From Tritrichomonas foetus (Eukaryota; Parabasalia; Tritrichomonadida; Tritrichomonadidae), in contig MLAK01000663.1 of NCBI GenBank assembly GCA_001839685.1, positions 17,804-81,803 of the forward strand: a DNA stretch of 64,000 nt, written 5' to 3'. The notes under the pieces are model-generated. The model did no database searches. It was given only the letters and a program-made list of their open reading frames with translations, and was not told the DNA's origin. Shown here piece after piece: positions 1-9,906 of this stretch; the first letter of the stretch is position 1; each line of letters opens with the position of its first letter. The translations under genes were made by a program, and so were the position numbers.

Positions 1-2
1 AA

Positions 3-3000
3 TCTATAACAAAATCAAATCCAACTCTAAATATCAATCTTTCAGACCTTTCTGCTACAGCTCAGCCAAGATTTGAACATGAAGTAATTCCAGCTACTCG
101 TGATTCAAATAGTGCAAGAAGCTCAGGCTCATCTAAAACACTCGAAAAACCATTTGAATTAGTAGACAAACCGCCAGAACTTTATAAAGATTTGGAGATT
201 CCACTTGAAGAAGAAGAACTCGCTGAATCTTCTGAATCCCCAGTTTATTCGAACAATACACCATTCTCCTCAACTGGACACAGCTCAATTTTGACTGATG
301 ATCATGATTCTGATGGAGAAGTTTCTGACTATTCTGATGAGCAAGGTTCTGTTTTGGCTCAGAAATTCGAAGATTCAAAGAATGTGATCGAACAAGAAAA
401 TGAAAAGGCTAAAGCACCAAGAAGATCAGTGAATCGATCATTGACAACAAATGATAACCTCATTGATAAGCCACCTGAATTATATAAAGAATTAGAAATT
501 CATTCAAGTTCGGAAAATAAAGAAGAAGCATTAAATGAATCTCTTGCAGATAAAACCAAAACCATTTCCGAAGAAGTGGGTGAAAATGAGGAAGCCGTTC
601 AGAATGAAGAAGCAACTGAAAATATCGACCAAGAAGGTTTGGACCAGAACGAAGAACCAATTGAGGAGCAAAATGATGAACAAGAATCTGAAGGTGAAAG
701 AATTGAAATTGGCCAGGATTATGAAGACAATAATGAACAAGAAGAAATAAATGCTCAAAGTGAAGAGGTCGCTGAAAGAGTAATCAGTGATCAACAAGAA
801 AATGCTGAACGAAATGAAGAATTTGTTGAACAACAAGAAGAAGTTGCTGAACAACAAGAAGAATTTGAGCAACAAGAAGAAATTGCTGAACAACAAGATG
901 AATTTGAACAACAACAAGAATTTGAGCAACAAGAAGAAGTTGCTGAACAAGAAGAAAATGTTGAGCAGCAAGAAGAAGAAATTGAACAACAAGATGAATT
1001 TGAACAAGAAGAAGTTGCTGAACAACGAGAAGAAATTGAACAACAAGAAGAAATTGCTGAACAACAAGAAGAATTTGAACAACAAGAAGAAATTGCTGAA
1101 CAGCAAGAAGAATTTGAACAACAACAAGAAATTGAACAACAAGAAGAAATTGCTGAACAACAAGAAGAAGTTACTGAACAACAAGAAGAAATTGCTGAAC
1201 AACAAGAAGAATTTGAACAACAACAAGAAATTGAACAACAAGAAGAAATTGCTGAACAACAAGAAGAAGTTACTGAACAACAAGAAGAAATTGCTGAACA
1301 ACAAGAAGAATTTGAACAACAACAAGAAGTTGCTGAACAACAAGAAGAATTTGCGCACAATCGATCGATTGAAGAAGACAATCAAGAATATGCAGAGGAT
1401 AATGAAGAAGTGGCCGAGGAAAATCATGATTATAATGAAGAAAATACTGAAGAAGCAGAAGTCAACCAAGAAGAAGAAACGGCAGAACAAACCAAAGGCT
1501 ATGCGGAAGAAAATAATGGAGACGTGGCCGAGGAAAATCAAGAATACGCCGAGGAGAATAACGAAGAATATCCTGATAAACATCAAGAATACCAAGAAGA
1601 AAATCAAGAAGAGACCTTAGAACAAAACCAAATAAATGAAGAGGAGAATCACGAATATACTGGAGAAAATCGAGAAGAAGTTGTCGAAGAAAATAATGAA
1701 GAGGTCGCTCAATCAAATCCAGAATATATTGAAGAAGATCAAGCTGAAGCTCAACAAGACAATGAAGAGGTTGTTGAAAAAGAAGAAAATGAAATTCAAC
1801 AACATAATGTGAAGATCTTTGATGACGTTAAGGAAGCTGAACTTTCACCTGTTCCAGACACACCACAAACCTCTGAAGATGGTGCTGCAACGAAAGATAA
1901 TTCCGTCACCAATGAGCTTGATCAAGTTGATCATCAATCTTCTAAATCAGAAAGATTCGTTGAAGAAGAAACCATCAACGAAGAAAATCGAGAAGTAGAC
2001 CATGAACCAAGTTTAGAAATTACCCAAGAAATTCCAAGTTTGGAAGTAAGCCAAGAAATTGATGGTTATAAAAACGAATTAAATACTACAACTCGTAGTC
2101 GAACATGCCCACCACCAAAAGTAAACAATGGTGATGATTTCAAATGTGTTCAACAAGGAAACGCAGAAGACAGCGAAAATGATGGAATTAACGCAATGGA
2201 AGCAATTGATCAAATGAAAACTATTTCTTATGAGCAACAACCATATGATAATGAAGCAACATGGAGAGCTAAACTTATTGCACGCGAGGCCAAACTTGCA
2301 GCACGCGAGGCTCGTGCTAAAGCACGTGAAGCAAGACAAGAAGTTCGTGAAGCTAATGAAAAACTTCGTGAAGCATCACTCGCTGCACGAGAAGCCCAGC
2401 TTGATGCTCAAGAAGCAGCATTAGAAGCTAAAGAAGCCAGGGAAGCAGCCATCAAAGCTAAAGAGAAGATGGAAACACTTCGACTCAGTATCAGGCGTGG
2501 TGAAATTCCTATCTTTTCTGATGATGATGATTATGACAGCGAAGATGAAGACTTGAGAAATGTAATTTCTCACAAAGGAGATGATGAAAATGAACCCGAT
2601 TATGTAACAGAAGCAATCAATCAAAAAGAAATGAATTTGTTGATTAAATCTATCCAAGAAGAGAAATTGGCTGTTAAAGCAATGAACTTACTTCAAACTA
2701 TCAAAACCGAAGAAGATGAATCATCCAAAGTTCAAACACAAGAAGTTGTGCTTGAAGATATTTCGGAAGAACCACAAGAAACTCCTGCCACTGAAGAATC
2801 AACCGAAAAAGATGATTTCCTAATTTCTACTCGTAATGTAAACAATGAAGAAGAAGAAAGAGTCGAACAAAACACCCACGAAGAAAACAAAGAAGAAGAA
2901 ACTAATGAACAAAATAACAATGATGAAGAAACCGATGAGTTTACTGCTAAATCCGAAGAAATTGAAGAAGTCGAAGAAAAGACAGCAACAGAAAGAAAAA

Positions 3001-6000
3001 TTGAAGAAGAAAAAACTCAAAAGCAAACAGCAGCCGAAGAAGAAAAAGAAGAAATTGAAGAACAAACAAAAGCTGATGAAGTCGACGAATTTAATGTTGA
3101 AAATGAAAAAGATGATGATATTGTACAAAAATCATCCGAAAAAGAACAAACAGAAAACGAGGAACACAAATCATTCATGGAAGACTTTGCTGACGCGCTT
3201 CTCGATGAAGGTGAAAAGTTGACAAGTGAAAAAGAAGAAGAGAAAGAAATTATGGAAGAATTCTTTTATCTCCTTGAAGAAAAGAAAAATAATGAAGTAG
3301 CAACAACAAGATTGGCAATTAAAGAAGAAAAATCTTCAAAAGAATATAGTGAAAAAGAAATTAAAGAATCAGATCATATCGAAGAAAAATCTGAAACTGA
3401 GACAACCGCGAAAGAACAGAATGAAACTGGCAGAGCTGAAGAAGAAAAAGTAGAAACAGAAAAAGTTGAAGACGAAAAGGATAAAACCGAAGAAGAGGAG
3501 AAAGTTGAAGCTGAGAACGTCGAAATTGAAAAGAACGAAACTGAAAAGGCTGAGACTGAAGAAGAAAAAGCCGAAATTCAAGAGAATATTGAGGAAGAGA
3601 AAAATGAAATCGAAAAAACTGAAAAAGATACAATTGAAACGGAAAAAGTTCAAATTGATGAAGAAAAGGTAGAAGAAGAAAAAGCAGAAAGTGAGAAATC
3701 CGAAAAAGAAGAAGTCGAAAAAGAAGCAGATAAAGCAAAAGACGCGCTCGTTGAGAGAGAAATCAACGAGGAACTAAAGAAAAAGCATGAAGAGCTCGAT
3801 AAAATCACTTTGGATGCCAAAGCACGTGATAGTGAAATGCAAAAACTTCTCGAAGAACAACAAAAGAAACTTGAAGAACAAATCATGCAAGAAGAAAAGA
3901 AACGTAAACAAACAGAAGAAACATTGAAGAAAGCTGAAGAAGCACGTCTCAATGCTGAAAAGCAGGCTAGGATGGCTCAAGAAGCTCGACTCAAAGCTGA
4001 ACAAGAAATGAAAAAGCTGAAAGAAGTAGCAATTGCTGAAATGGCAAAAATCACCAAGGAACTCAAGAAGAAAGCCAAAAAAGAAATGAAAGCTTCTGCC
4101 GTTGAAAGGAAAGTTGAACAAAAACAAACAGAACTCGAAACACAGCCTGAACCAAAATTAGAGCCAGAAGCTTCTAAAGAAGAAGAAATCATTAAAGAAA
4201 ACCAAGAAGAAATCAAGCAAATACAACAAGAAGAAATTGTTGAATCAAAAGAAATTAACGAGTCTAAAGGAACATCAGAAGAATCAACTGAAGTTTCTGA
4301 TCAAAGTAAATCAGATAGTTACACTGAACTCTTCTCTAAAATTGATTTCGATGAAGTCACCAAAGATGAATTAGAGCAGGAAGAAAAACTCGCTCAACAA
4401 CTTCAAAATGAAGAAACTGAGAAACGTTCAGACGAAAAAATGATCGACAGAATTCGTCACGATAGACGTAAGGAAGAAGAAGAAGAACGTCTTTGTTCAC
4501 GTGTTATTAATACCGATGACCGTGATGATTGTGTTGACCACCTTTCATCTTCAGCATGCCAATGCGAATCAGACTTTTACAAATTTGTTTACGGACAAAG
4601 TGAATCAGAAAGAATCAATGATTCTGAAACGCTTGCTACTGAAAGAGATACATCTGATGTTTATTCATATGACTATTCAAGTGAAGTTGAAAAAGTTGAT
4701 ATTCTAATTCAAACCGATGAAATTGATGGTGTTTATTATCCACCACTTGAAGATACAACTGATTCAGAAGTACTTGAAGACCTTAAAACAGTGGAAGAAA
4801 ACGAATTCAGAAAAACACTTGAAGAAGAACAAATGGCTCGCCCTTCAAGTGAATTAACTGGTCAATCATTGTCAACAGAAGTTTCTTGCGTTGATATTCT
4901 CGTTCAAACAGATGAAGTTTTTACACTTGATTTTGTTCCACCAATTTTCTGGTCCTATGGATCAGCGTCTGATGATTCTCCGCTGAAAGAACAAGAAGAA
5001 GCTTACCTTTCTGAAGCAATTAAAGAAGAAGAAGAATATGCATTAAATAAAGCATTAAAAGAAGAAAACAAAGAACTTCGAATTGTTGTTGACATGTTCA
5101 GTCAAACAGGCTCACAAGCATTCACTCACGAAAACAGTGAATATGCAATTGAAGTTGATGATGAGATTGTTGAAAAATTCGACATTATGATCCAAACTGA
5201 TGAGATTGAAGGTTTAGTATTACCGCCAATTAATCAGCCAATGGATTATTCTGACAATTACTCTGAATTTTACTCTGAAAATGATTGGGAAGGAACTGAA
5301 GCTGAAGATAATCGAGTTATTATCGAAGAAGAAATTCTTCAACAAAACATTCAAGATGAACACCAAGAAATTTTAGAAAACCGAATTATTACAGAAAACG
5401 CTCTGCTTCGTCAAAACATCCTTGAAGAAAAACGGATTCATCAAGAAGAAGAAGAAATTGTTGAAAGAAATGCACAACCTCCACCTGTTGAATACGTTGA
5501 AGAAGTAAGTGTTGTTGAATTAAAGAAGCCACCTCCTGCATCACCAATTAACGAGCAAAGAGCAATGCAAGAACAAGAGCAAACACATGATTCTGAAGAA
5601 GAGGCAAAAAAAGTAAAGGATGTCACTGCTGGTGAGGAGGCAGCTGTGGCATCATCACTTCCCAACCTCCTCGATACATTCGCAGGATCTAATCAAAGTG
5701 ATGAAAATGGAAACAAACTTAGAGCTCACCTAAATGATGGTGAAACAAATCTTCTAGATGTTTTTGCAAGTCGTGTGTCTGTGGGATCAATTGGTAAACC
5801 TCATGCCAATGATTTGGATGAAGAACATGATAATCATGAGCAACCAGAAAAACATGTTACAATTGTTCAACAGCAGGAGGAACAAAATGATAACAACAAT
5901 AAAGAAATGAATCTTCTTGATACATTTGAAAATGAAAATAACGAAAAACTTAAATTGAAAGATGGTGAAACAAATCTTCTTGATGTTTTCGCCAGTCGTA

Positions 6001-6290
6001 CTTCTGTTGGTTCATTTGGAAAACCGCACACTGCTGATTTGGATGACGAACAAGAAAAATCAGAAAAACATGTAACCATTGTTCAACAACCACAAGAACA
6101 ACAGAAGAAAGAAGAAGAAAACACAGAAAATAAAGAAATGAACCTTCTTGATACATTTGAAAATGAAAATCAAGAAAAACTTAAATTGAAAGATGGTGAA
6201 ACAAATCTTCTTGATGTTTTTGCAAGCCGTGTTTCTATTGGATCTATTGGCCAGCCCAAGATTGCTGATGTAGAGGTTGATCACGATTGA
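3..6290 (+). CDS. Glu-rich coiled-coil repeat protein, 5' end outside window
   Basis: The frame is open from the first bases of the window, with no upstream stop, so the true start lies to the left. More than 2090 codons are visible. Seen in order: two copies of a DKPPELYK(D/E)LEI segment (about 165-200 and 464-500); a Gln/Glu heptad array (787-1365, units like EIAEQQE); more acidic repeats; an Ala/Arg/Glu heptad coil (2266-2480, 'AREA' units); long Lys/Glu coils (2850-4300); three (V/F)DI(L/M)(I/V)QTDE motifs (4690-5210); and six alternating NLLDTF/NLLDVF motifs at the C-terminus (5660-6230). Such proteins are usually cytoskeletal or scaffolding, but no family is recognised and no enzymatic domain is seen. 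A protein this repetitive may vary in length between strains. Several long frames on other strands here are antisense shadows of the CAA/GAA repeats. I am sure it is coding; its function is unknown. Confidence 0.9.
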   Translation, partial: SITKSNPTLNINLSDLSATAQPRFEHEVIPATRDSNSARSSGSSKTLEKPFELVDKPPELYKDLEIPLEEEELAESSESPVYSNNTPFSSTGHSSILTDDHDSDGEVSDYSDEQGSVLAQKFEDSKNVIEQENEKAKAPRRSVNRSLTTNDNLIDKPPELYKELEIHSSSENKEEALNESLADKTKTISEEVGENEEAVQNEEATENIDQEGLDQNEEPIEEQNDEQESEGERIEIGQDYEDNNEQEEINAQSEEVAERVISDQQENAERNEEFVEQQEEVAEQQEEFEQQEEIAEQQDEFEQQQEFEQQEEVAEQEENVEQQEEEIEQQDEFEQEEVAEQREEIEQQEEIAEQQEEFEQQEEIAEQQEEFEQQQEIEQQEEIAEQQEEVTEQQEEIAEQQEEFEQQQEIEQQEEIAEQQEEVTEQQEEIAEQQEEFEQQQEVAEQQEEFAHNRSIEEDNQEYAEDNEEVAEENHDYNEENTEEAEVNQEEETAEQTKGYAEENNGDVAEENQEYAEENNEEYPDKHQEYQEENQEETLEQNQINEEENHEYTGENREEVVEENNEEVAQSNPEYIEEDQAEAQQDNEEVVEKEENEIQQHNVKIFDDVKEAELSPVPDTPQTSEDGAATKDNSVTNELDQVDHQSSKSERFVEEETINEENREVDHEPSLEITQEIPSLEVSQEIDGYKNELNTTTRSRTCPPPKVNNGDDFKCVQQGNAEDSENDGINAMEAIDQMKTISYEQQPYDNEATWRAKLIAREAKLAAREARAKAREARQEVREANEKLREASLAAREAQLDAQEAALEAKEAREAAIKAKEKMETLRLSIRRGEIPIFSDDDDYDSEDEDLRNVISHKGDDENEPDYVTEAINQKEMNLLIKSIQEEKLAVKAMNLLQTIKTEEDESSKVQTQEVVLEDISEEPQETPATEESTEKDDFLISTRNVNNEEEERVEQNTHEENKEEETNEQNNNDEETDEFTAKSEEIEEVEEKTATERKIEEEKTQKQTAAEEEKEEIEEQTKADEVDEFNVENEKDDDIVQKSSEKEQTENEEHKSFMEDFADALLDEGEKLTSEKEEEKEIMEEFFYLLEEKKNNEVATTRLAIKEEKSSKEYSEKEIKESDHIEEKSETETTAKEQNETGRAEEEKVETEKVEDEKDKTEEEEKVEAENVEIEKNETEKAETEEEKAEIQENIEEEKNEIEKTEKDTIETEKVQIDEEKVEEEKAESEKSEKEEVEKEADKAKDALVEREINEELKKKHEELDKITLDAKARDSEMQKLLEEQQKKLEEQIMQEEKKRKQTEETLKKAEEARLNAEKQARMAQEARLKAEQEMKKLKEVAIAEMAKITKELKKKAKKEMKASAVERKVEQKQTELETQPEPKLEPEASKEEEIIKENQEEIKQIQQEEIVESKEINESKGTSEESTEVSDQSKSDSYTELFSKIDFDEVTKDELEQEEKLAQQLQNEETEKRSDEKMIDRIRHDRRKEEEEERLCSRVINTDDRDDCVDHLSSSACQCESDFYKFVYGQSESERINDSETLATERDTSDVYSYDYSSEVEKVDILIQTDEIDGVYYPPLEDTTDSEVLEDLKTVEENEFRKTLEEEQMARPSSELTGQSLSTEVSCVDILVQTDEVFTLDFVPPIFWSYGSASDDSPLKEQEEAYLSEAIKEEEEYALNKALKEENKELRIVVDMFSQTGSQAFTHENSEYAIEVDDEIVEKFDIMIQTDEIEGLVLPPINQPMDYSDNYSEFYSENDWEGTEAEDNRVIIEEEILQQNIQDEHQEILENRIITENALLRQNILEEKRIHQEEEEIVERNAQPPPVEYVEEVSVVELKKPPPASPINEQRAMQEQEQTHDSEEEAKKVKDVTAGEEAAVASSLPNLLDTFAGSNQSDENGNKLRAHLNDGETNLLDVFASRVSVGSIGKPHANDLDEEHDNHEQPEKHVTIVQQQEEQNDNNNKEMNLLDTFENENNEKLKLKDGETNLLDVFASRTSVGSFGKPHTADLDDEQEKSEKHVTIVQQPQEQQKKEEENTENKEMNLLDTFENENQEKLKLKDGETNLLDVFASRVSIGSIGQPKIADVEVDHD
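787..1365 (+). repeat. Tandem Gln/Glu-coding repeat inside the first gene
   Basis: The DNA is a run of GAACAACAAGAAGAA-like units encoding seven-residue blocks such as EIAEQQE, EVTEQQE and EEFEQQQ. A 99-base (33-codon) block starting near 1109 is repeated almost exactly from about 1208. The array looks recently expanded by unequal exchange or slippage. The spacing of seven suits a helical rod, although only one hydrophobic pair occurs per seven residues. Confidence 0.85.
5660..6230 (+). repeat. C-terminal ~66-residue repeats with NLLD(T/V)F motifs
   Basis: Three units each carry NLLDTF, an acidic linker, DGETNLLDVFASR, then an SxGSxGxP stretch and usually a HVTIVQQ segment. The two later units are closest to each other. 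The repeat is clear in both protein and DNA. The motif resembles short endocytic-adaptor ligands (LLDxF, DxF), but that reading is inference only. Confidence 0.8.
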
Positions 6291-6942
6291 AAACATTTAA
6301 CATTTTTTATGAATTAATATTTGTTAAAATGAAAGCTAATTCATCGAAAAATTGTTAAAATGGTGAAACGATCTTTCTCGAAAAAAGGACAAGAACGATG
6401 AGCAAATTTTTTTAATTACTCTGATGGTTTTTATTTTTTACACTCTTATCGTTCTACTTCAACAAAACTGTTAAATTTCCTCAGCCACATGTGGTGTGAA
6501 ACTTCATTGGATCGTTTCTGGGGAAAAAAGAGAAATTTCATTTTTCTAATTTTGCGATTTTTTTATTAGATTATGGAAGCTTTCATTGTTATATATGTCT
6601 TAAAATTATGCCATTAATCTTTATTCTCTTATTTTATCTTTTTTGTTTGCATCAAAGATATCACAAATTCCTAAAGTGTAGCAATTATTCCATTTCGATA
6701 CAGTTTGGAGGAACGTCATTTGTTGAGAATCTCTAATTGACATTCAAAATCTTACATGAAGGTATTTGTTGTTTCTGTATCATTTTCACTATTACAGGAT
6801 CTTAGGAAATAATAAGAAAATGAAATATATATCTTCAAAGCTACACAAACTCGTTTATATTTGAATAAGTCGACTGTATATATTCAATAATATCAGATTT
6901 GATTTCAAAAAGTTATTCTTCTGTACGTTAAACTCATTTTTA
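6291..6942. other. Intergenic spacer, no supported gene
   Basis: This is the AT-rich spacer between two tandem plus-strand genes. A 42-codon ATG frame at 6608-6736 begins with a hydrophobic stretch, but it is within chance length for this base composition. The only supported element is the initiator just upstream of the next gene. Confidence 0.5.
6934..6938 (+). promoter_or_regulatory. Trichomonad-type initiator (TCATT)
   Basis: TCATT lies 4 bases before the ATG at 6943. It matches the published trichomonad initiator TCA(+1)Py(T/A), which puts transcription start a few bases upstream of translation start. It supports the chosen ATG. Confidence 0.6.
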
Positions 6943-8034
6943 ATGAGGACTGCAACTAGCTCAAAACTCAATCCACCACGACATCTACAAAGAAAGAAAA
7001 TCGCGAATGACTTCCAGAACAAATACCGGAAAGAGATCAGCGATCTGATATCAGGAACAGATTATCTTGATCAAATTTTGCCAAATCATCACATCGATCC
7101 AAAAGAGACTCATAGAGATGAAAACATATCGAAGAACATAGAAAGATTAACACCAGATGCCAAAAGAAGACTTATGTTTCAAAAGCCTGTTACATTGGTA
7201 AAGCGACAAGCCAACTATTACATCGCCAAAAAGCACAATAGAATAGCTAACAATTCCCCAAGAACACAAAGAGCTCAGAAAAATGAATGGAACGAAATAG
7301 CCCATCCAGCCAACAAACGTGGCCTCGTAACCAAAAATAATGAAAATAGCCAGCAAAATTCACACTACAACGATTTTAATTATGAAGATGAAAACCAGCA
7401 TTTCGTTTCAGAGTCACTATATTCCGAAGATGAATATATTTTTGAAGCACCAATCTCAGATAAACATGATGATGTTGCAGAAGAAGAAGAAATTATTGAA
7501 AAAGATGAAGAAACTATTGAAAATGAAGAAGAAACTATTGAAAAAGATGAAGAAACTATTGAAAATGAAAATTCTGGAAGAGAAAGTTCAGAACACGAAG
7601 AAAATTATGCAAATGAAATTTTTTATGAAAGTGCTTCAGACGAAAATGTTTCAGCTGAATATAATCAGAGCAATGATGCTTATCAGAACTTCCAGCAATA
7701 TACCAAATATCTGTTCAATCAGAATGAACTCGAAAGTTCTGATGGCAGTGAAGATGAACCAATTCAAACCAACAAAAGAAACCAAGAAAGCAAATCGAAG
7801 AATAACAACCAAAAAGAAGAAACTGATCAAAGAAATAACATGTTCAAGATGATATCATCCGATGCTATTGATATGATTGAAGCTGAAGTTGATTTCTCTT
7901 CCGATTCATCAAGTGAGTTCGAATTAAACAGTCAATTCTTCACACAAGAAAAGACAGTTGATAATCGCCGAAAATCTTTACTTGGTGAAAACTTTATCAG
8001 CTCGGGAGCAATTGAATCATTTTCTGATGATTGA
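6943..8034 (+). CDS. Hypothetical acidic, mostly disordered protein
   Basis: A 363-residue protein starting at an ATG with an initiator directly upstream. The N-terminal third (about residues 1-135) is basic (KRxxF, RRxxF, KKHNR-like stretches). The middle and end are highly acidic, with a short tandem repeat EE(E)TIEKDEETIEN at about residues 186-207 and many Ser/Asp/Glu runs. No signal peptide, membrane segment or known domain is visible. It shares the acidic, repeat-rich style of the preceding protein, but I see no clear homology between them. The sharp charge division suggests a binding or scaffold protein; that is inference. Confidence 0.8.
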   Translation: MRTATSSKLNPPRHLQRKKIANDFQNKYRKEISDLISGTDYLDQILPNHHIDPKETHRDENISKNIERLTPDAKRRLMFQKPVTLVKRQANYYIAKKHNRIANNSPRTQRAQKNEWNEIAHPANKRGLVTKNNENSQQNSHYNDFNYEDENQHFVSESLYSEDEYIFEAPISDKHDDVAEEEEIIEKDEETIENEEETIEKDEETIENENSGRESSEHEENYANEIFYESASDENVSAEYNQSNDAYQNFQQYTKYLFNQNELESSDGSEDEPIQTNKRNQESKSKNNNQKEETDQRNNMFKMISSDAIDMIEAEVDFSSDSSSEFELNSQFFTQEKTVDNRRKSLLGENFISSGAIESFSDD

Positions 8035-8296
8035 AAAAGCATCTGAAAAGATTCATTAAATCATGATATTTTTTATTTTATTTATTTATTAAAAACACAT
8101 GCCATTCCTATTTCATCATATACATATTTGTGATTTTTATTGATGATCATCAATACTATGACTTTTCAAGTGAAAATCTCAGTGTCTTGTTATGCTATTT
8201 TTTAATTTTTCTCTAATGTAAATTAATGAGGAGATTTACTATCTTTCTTATTGTTTTTCCTGGTATATACCCATTCAATTCCAATATATTACTATC

Positions 8297-8424
8297 CAAT
8301 TAATGATGTAACTAATTAATGATGTAACTAATTAATGATGTAACTAATTAATGATGTAACTAATTAATGATGTAACTAATTAATGATGTAACTAATTAAT
8401 GATGTGATTAATTAATGAAATAAT
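8297..8424. repeat. 16-bp minisatellite, eight copies
   Basis: Unit TAATTAATGATGTAAC is repeated eight times with no change in period. The first copy begins CAATTAAT; the last two carry small changes (GTGAT, GAAATAAT). It lies in the spacer between two convergent genes (plus-strand end 8034, minus-strand end 8527). It is non-coding. Confidence 0.95.
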
Positions 8425-8526
8425 CAATGCTGTTGTCATGACGAACTGTTTATTAACATGGAAATATTAGATTGTATAAAAAAATAGCTACATAAAGGAG
8501 ATAATATTAAATCATTCAAGTCACAT

Positions 8527-9123
8527 TCACACACAACATCCATCAGTTTTTTGACTTCCATTTGTAAACAATTTTGATCCACCAATTGAAGATTTATTTG
8601 AGGTGGTCAATTTATTGGATTGTTCTTTAAGAATATTGTGTATTGTGAGTATTAATGATTCAATTCCATAGTTAGTTTTAGCAGACACTTGAACGGCAGT
8701 TGTTGCACCAATTTCTTCCTGCTTTTGATTCATTTGGCCGGGTGTTATTTTAATTTTTTCAGATAAATCATATTTGTTTCCAATTAATACAATTTCTGGA
8801 GCAACATCAAGAGCGTTTCTTGCAAGTTCAACCCATTCTTCGATGGCGTCAAATGAAGATTGACTGGTGAGGTCAAAAACAACAAGGATCAAATTGGCAT
8901 CTCTTATGTAAATTGGTGCGAGGGCCCTGTATTTTTCTTGTCCAGCGGTATCCCAGAGAGAAAATTCAACGTGAATGTTATCAATAATTCGATTGATTTT
9001 AAATTTTGAGCCGCCGACTGTTGAATTGATGTTATCTGTATATAATTGACTATCCATCCTTGTTGCAATACACGTTTTCCCAACATCTGTGTTTCCAAGT
9101 AGAATTACTTTTGTGTCATTCAT
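8527..9123 (-). CDS. Rab-family small GTPase
   Basis: A 198-residue protein from the internal ATG at 9123. The frame runs 33 codons further upstream, but that extension is low-complexity and Rab proteins normally begin just before the P-loop. Visible motifs: P-loop GNTDVGKT, switch II WDTAGQEKYRALAP with the catalytic Gln, GNKYD for guanine binding and SAK near the end. The C-terminus is GCCV, an XCCX type accepted by Rab geranylgeranyl transferase, so membrane attachment is expected. Role: GTP-switched vesicle traffic; the subfamily is not assignable by eye. It converges with the gene ending at 8034, with a minisatellite between them. Confidence 0.93.
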   Translation of the reverse strand: MNDTKVILLGNTDVGKTCIATRMDSQLYTDNINSTVGGSKFKINRIIDNIHVEFSLWDTAGQEKYRALAPIYIRDANLILVVFDLTSQSSFDAIEEWVELARNALDVAPEIVLIGNKYDLSEKIKITPGQMNQKQEEIGATTAVQVSAKTNYGIESLILTIHNILKEQSNKLTTSNKSSIGGSKLFTNGSQKTDGCCV

Positions 9124-9906
9124 ATAATTAAACGTACACCATGCAATCACTTTTGATAACGTGTATTTTAACAAAATTTGAATGTATTCTGATCGTGCAA
9201 AATTACACATAAATAAACACATGATTCTGAAGTGATTCTTCTCTTCACTGATTCAATTTTATGTGAACCATAAAATTGAATTATTGACTGTATACTAGAA
9301 ATTACAACTTTAGTGATGAGGACTGGTCTTATAAGAATGCCCAAAACAGTCTAAAAAATAAGAACTCGTTCAGGATAAAATTTGTTGAATGCATTCTATA
9401 TAATTCTTCACAATAGATAACACTACAAGTCTTTTAACTAATGGTGTTCATTGAGAAAGAATTCTTTCACGCTAAAAGACTTCAATCAATGAAAAAGCTA
9501 TTAAGTGTGATCTTAATATAAAAAGGGAATTGCAATCATGGGTGCAACTAAAACATCTTTTATTTAAGAAGCATACATGATAATTTGTTGTGTCTTGCCA
9601 AATAGCTGAAGCATCAAAGAAAGTCACAAGCCTTTTGACAATCAATAACATCAAATATACAATAATATTTGTTATATTGCATAGTAATTAAAAAAACTTT
9701 TTATGGATAATTCATCCTTTAATAAATCGGAAATATGCTGCAAAAAGGGAGTGATAGAATAATGAAAAATTATTAGGAAAATGAACTTAATATACATGTT
9801 TAAAAAATAACATAAATATTATAATTATAAACTCAAAAGCATAATGTCATAAAAAACAGAAAAATTAGAAACAAGAAGCATTACAACTCAAGAAAATCCG
9901 TATCAA
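9124..9906. other. Intergenic spacer with weak coding traces
   Basis: The spacer separates two minus-strand genes. Plus-strand frames around 9480-9660 read as plausible protein broken by stops, but their length is within chance for this AT content. No RNA gene or repeat was recognised. Confidence 0.4.

Noticed and set aside
791..1381. Cys/Ser-rich 196-codon frame on the minus strand
   Set aside because: Exact antisense of the CAA/GAA repeat (TTGTTCTTC read in another frame); no ATG-initiator support, and the plus-strand gene is clearly real.
6608..6736. 42-codon ATG frame with signal-peptide-like start
   Set aside because: Too short to separate from chance; competing frames over the same bases look equally protein-like.
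8297..8424. CRISPR-like array
   Set aside because: The 16-bp units are directly adjacent with no unique spacers; it is a simple minisatellite in a eukaryote.
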